64,000 nt of DNA, from positions 62,001-126,000 of the forward strand of contig NZ_JACYXI010000007.1 in assembly GCF_014842915.1 (NCBI RefSeq). The letters are read 5' to 3'. A program made the position numbers and the translations under genes. A model generated the notes under the pieces. The model saw only the letters and a program-made list of their open reading frames with translations, searched no databases and was not told the DNA's origin. Numbering within the stretch: the stretch's first letter is position 1; each line of letters opens with the position of its first letter. This document shows positions 61,550 through 64,000 of this stretch, piece by piece. The stretch comes from Roseibium litorale. Its GTDB lineage: Bacteria > Pseudomonadota > Alphaproteobacteria > Rhizobiales > Stappiaceae.

Positions 61550-62725
61550 ATGAGCCCAAACATCACGACGCTTGTTCTCAACTGCGGCTCCTCTTCTATC
61601 AAGTTCACCCTCTATGAAGGAGCGAACGGCAGGCTGCACGGACAGGTCTCAGGCCTCGGCACAAGTCCCAGGATCGAACTCAAGGACGCCCGGTCCGGCA
61701 AGAAGCTGGACGACGCCCTGTCCGCCGCGGACGGCCAGGATCACCGCCATGCCCTTCAGGCAGTTCTGGCTGCCATCAGCGCAACTTGCGGCGACCTGAA
61801 GGTCGATGCGGTCGGTCATCGGGTGGTCCATGGCGGGCACCCTTTTGTGGCACCTGTTGCGGTTGATGACAGCGTGATCCTTGATCTGGAAGCCCTGATC
61901 CCGCTTGCGCCGCTGCACCAGCCGCACAATGTTGCGGGCATTCTCGCCGCACGGCAGGCCTTCCCGGACGCCTTTCAGGCGGCCTGTTTCGACACCGCCT
62001 TTCACCGGGACCACCCTTGGGTCAACGACACCTTCGCACTTCCCCGGGAGCTTTATGAGGAAGGTGTTCGGCGCTACGGCTTCCACGGGCTGTCCTACGA
62101 ATATATTGCGTCCCACCTCGCGGATCAGCATCCGGACCTGTTCAGGGGCCGTGTCGTTGTCGCCCACCTGGGCAACGGAGCCTCCATGTGCGCCCTGCAA
62201 GCAGGGCGAAGCATCGACTCCACCATGGGCTTCACCGCCCTTGACGGATTGCCGATGGGCACAAGAACCGGTCAGCTGGACCCGGGCGTCGTTCTCTATC
62301 TCCTGACGACCAAGGGCATGACCGGGGCGGAAATCTCGGATCTTCTCTACAAGAAATCAGGACTGCTCGGGCTCTCAGGGATCAGTTCCGACATGAGAAC
62401 CCTTTCGGAAAGCCCCAGCGCTGAGGCCCGCAAGGCCATCGACTATTTTGTTTTCCGCATCCGCCGGGAAATCGGCGCAATGGCCTCTGTCCTGGGCGGC
62501 TTGGATGCCGTCGTCTTTACCGGCGGTATTGGAGAGCATTCAGCCCTCGTGCGGTCAGAGGTCTGTGCCAATCAGGACTGGCTGGGCATGGAAATCGACA
62601 CAGCCCTGAATGCTTCTGCTGAAGCGGTCATTTCCAAGCACACGTCCCGGGTCAAGATCCTGGTGGTGCCGACAAATGAAGAAGAAATGATCCGCCGGCA
62701 CACGCTTTCGCTTCTACAGGCGTAG
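61550..62725 (+). CDS. ackA: Acetate kinase
   Basis: Converts acyl phosphate plus ADP to acetate and ATP, or the reverse. 391 aa. ASKHA motifs: LVLNCGSSSIKF, DTAFH, HLGNGASMCAL, DSTMGFTALDGLPMGTRTG and FTGGIGEHS. The ATG at 61550 follows GGAG in the end of the previous gene; a GTG at 61541 overlaps the previous stop and would add three residues. Together with the transacetylase it forms a Pta-AckA module for overflow metabolism or acetate/propionate use. Confidence 0.96.
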   Translation: MSPNITTLVLNCGSSSIKFTLYEGANGRLHGQVSGLGTSPRIELKDARSGKKLDDALSAADGQDHRHALQAVLAAISATCGDLKVDAVGHRVVHGGHPFVAPVAVDDSVILDLEALIPLAPLHQPHNVAGILAARQAFPDAFQAACFDTAFHRDHPWVNDTFALPRELYEEGVRRYGFHGLSYEYIASHLADQHPDLFRGRVVVAHLGNGASMCALQAGRSIDSTMGFTALDGLPMGTRTGQLDPGVVLYLLTTKGMTGAEISDLLYKKSGLLGLSGISSDMRTLSESPSAEARKAIDYFVFRIRREIGAMASVLGGLDAVVFTGGIGEHSALVRSEVCANQDWLGMEIDTALNASAEAVISKHTSRVKILVVPTNEEEMIRRHTLSLLQA

Positions 62726-62733
62726 GATGTGGC

Positions 62734-63654
62734 CTATTGCTGGGGACGCTCGAGAACCTTCCGGGCGTCCTCGCCAAACGTCACCTTGAAGGCCTCATAA
62801 TCGGTTTCCTTCACACTCAGGAACCCGCCCGGCAAGTCAGGCTCAATGGCCAGATAGACATCCGGAGCCTGAGCCAGAAGCTGCAGCAGCCCGTCCTTCA
62901 GCCGCGTCTTGAGATCGTCCGGCAGATTTGCTCTCACCGCATGCGCATCATAGGGCAGCGGGGCAGACGCCCAGGCGACCGTAAGCTTGTCGAGCCCTCT
63001 CGCGCCACTCAGAAAATAGTCATTCAGCGTCCCCGCGGTGTAACCTGTTTGAGGACTCCCGCTCAGTGTGGACCAGCCCAGGCTGGCATCTGCCCGGCCA
63101 TCCATGATGGCCAGAAGACCGTCTACTCCGCTTTCAACGCGAAGCAGCGTGCGGAAATGCTCGCGGACATCGATCCCTTGCTTCTCAAGATTGGCGAGCG
63201 GTATCCGATAGCCTGTCGTGGAACCACTGTCCTGAACCGCCAGTCGCTTGCCTGCGAGATCCGCCATTGTCAGCGGACGCCGGGAAATCACGACCGCATG
63301 ATAGCGCCCGTTGCCCACTTCGGGTCTTGCGCTGACCAAGGGCTCCACGCAGCCGCAAAAGGCAGAGGCTGCACTATAGGCGGAGCCGGACAGGACCGCA
63401 TAATCCACATCGCCATTGACGAGGGCAGTAGTCAGTTCATCAAGGGTCGGAATGAGAAACAGATCAACCGGTCTGTTCAGCACCTCTTCCAAATACAGCC
63501 TGAAGGGTTCGATCCGCTCGCGGATCTCTTCATCCGTCCCAACGGCGACACCAAATTTGAACCGTGAGAACGATTGCGCTGACGCGGAACCGGTCAGGCC
63601 CGGCACCATCAGAGTGCAGACGCAGGCCAGGATGCCAAGAATTCTCACGACCAT
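62734..63654 (-). CDS. PhnD-like phosphate/phosphonate-type ABC binding protein
   Basis: 306-aa periplasmic binding protein with a Sec signal (MVVRILGILACVCTLMVPGL..ASA). The fold is of the PhnD/phosphite family: FGVAVGTDEEIRERIEPFRLYLEEVLNRPVDLFL, VDYAVLSGSAY, and LAVQDSGSTTGYRIPLANLEKQG, where the Ser-Thr-Thr-Gly-Tyr run usually binds the phospho-group. No permease or ATPase genes adjoin it, so it is an orphan or serves a distant transporter or a sensor. It converges on ackA, eight bases apart. Confidence 0.85.
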   Translation of the reverse strand: MVVRILGILACVCTLMVPGLTGSASAQSFSRFKFGVAVGTDEEIRERIEPFRLYLEEVLNRPVDLFLIPTLDELTTALVNGDVDYAVLSGSAYSAASAFCGCVEPLVSARPEVGNGRYHAVVISRRPLTMADLAGKRLAVQDSGSTTGYRIPLANLEKQGIDVREHFRTLLRVESGVDGLLAIMDGRADASLGWSTLSGSPQTGYTAGTLNDYFLSGARGLDKLTVAWASAPLPYDAHAVRANLPDDLKTRLKDGLLQLLAQAPDVYLAIEPDLPGGFLSVKETDYEAFKVTFGEDARKVLERPQQ

Positions 63655-63769
63655 TTTTCTGCCATTTCAGATAGGCTTCCTTCCATCTGGAGCGAGTCGC
63701 TCACCTGAATTTACCAGTTTGACCTGCCTATTTCATGCGGCACATTCAGCCGCAACATTTGAGGATCCC

Positions 63770-64000
63770 ATGACCGCAAAAGCAACCACCGTCGTCTTTG
63801 ACATCGGCAATGTCCTGATCGAGTGGGACCCGAACCATCTCTATCAGCACCTTCTGCCCGATCCGGCGGAGCGGAAGCATTTTCTGACGGAGATTTGCAG
63901 CTACGACTGGAACCTTGAGCAGGACCGGGGCCGCAGCTGGGATGAAGCCGTGGACCTGCTGGTCGCGGAGTATCCGGAAAAGCGCGACCTGATCACCGCT
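63770..64000 (+). CDS. HAD-superfamily hydrolase, N-terminal part (cut by window end)
   Basis: The first 77 codons of a HAD subfamily IA hydrolase: motif I VVFDIGNVLIEWDPNHLY, in which D-I-G-N-V-L matches the YihX/haloacid-dehalogenase variant (DxGxV/TL), followed by the start of the helical cap. GAGG lies seven bases before the ATG. The rest lies beyond the window, so the substrate class cannot be judged. Confidence 0.85.
   Translation, partial: MTAKATTVVFDIGNVLIEWDPNHLYQHLLPDPAERKHFLTEICSYDWNLEQDRGRSWDEAVDLLVAEYPEKRDLITA

Noticed and set aside
1-64000. Mobile elements, phage genes or CRISPR arrays
   Set aside because: I saw no transposase, integrase, phage structural gene, direct-repeat/spacer array or terminal inverted repeats, despite the accessory nature of the first 22 kb.

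Overview
The window is a chromosomal segment of an alphaproteobacterium. Gene order (rpmH-rnpA-yidC-engB-argB-HAD nucleotidase, then dapD, dapE, truA, fmt, def, rmuC) and protein character point to the Hyphomicrobiales (Rhizobiales), most likely a marine Stappiaceae member such as Roseibium/Labrenzia. This placement is inferred from the sequence without a database search. Coding density is high and GC is moderate to high. The exceptions are a few AT-rich regulatory regions. I see no insertion sequence, phage, CRISPR array or rRNA; one tRNA gene (Arg, ACG) is present.

Region 1 (1-22.6 kb) is an accessory glycan-uptake and breakdown locus, after a flanking amidase. One long leftward operon (12.8 to 1.7 kb, ending at a terminator at 1588-1611) encodes a family-5 solute-binding protein, two permeases, two ATPases, a 405-aa protein with a degenerate HAD-like C-terminus, an 844-aa unclassified protein that looks like an (alpha/alpha)-toroid carbohydrate enzyme, and a GH105 unsaturated glycuronyl hydrolase. 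Upstream lie a GH38 alpha-mannosidase, a LacI-type repressor, a GH28 pectinase-like enzyme, a ROK sugar kinase, NagB and a ROK repressor. The five catabolic proteins with recognisable or likely glycan-active folds lack signal peptides, so the picture is import of a pectin-like, possibly amino-sugar- and mannose-containing oligosaccharide followed by cytoplasmic breakdown. Two sets of repeated operator-like sequences tie the genes together: TGAAAATATTTTCA-like palindromes (transporter, GH38 and lacI promoters) and TTCG-N9-CGAA-like sites (transporter, GH28/ROK-kinase and nagB promoters).

Region 2 (22.9-47.9 kb) is core genome. It holds tRNA-Arg, a TVP38 / FAD disulfide oxidoreductase / histidine kinase cluster, the L34-RnpA-YidC translation and membrane-insertion genes, EngB, ArgB, lysine/diaminopimelate genes (dapD, dapE), tRNA and protein maturation (truA, fmt, def), rmuC, an NlpC/P60 peptidase, a MarR regulator and an M17 aminopeptidase, with several small membrane proteins of unknown function between them.

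Region 3 (48.0-60.0 kb) is a near-complete Tad/Flp pilus locus: tadD; then leftward cpaB, cpaC/rcpA, cpaD, tadZ, tadA, tadB, tadC; leftward flp and the prepilin peptidase; and rightward a stand-alone pilus N-domain protein with two TadE-type pseudopilins. Flp is set off by its own terminator and a 0.5-kb AT-rich upstream region.

Region 4 (60.1-64 kb) has a MaoC-like/phosphotransacetylase fusion translationally coupled to acetate kinase, an orphan PhnD-like binding protein and the start of a HAD hydrolase cut by the window edge.
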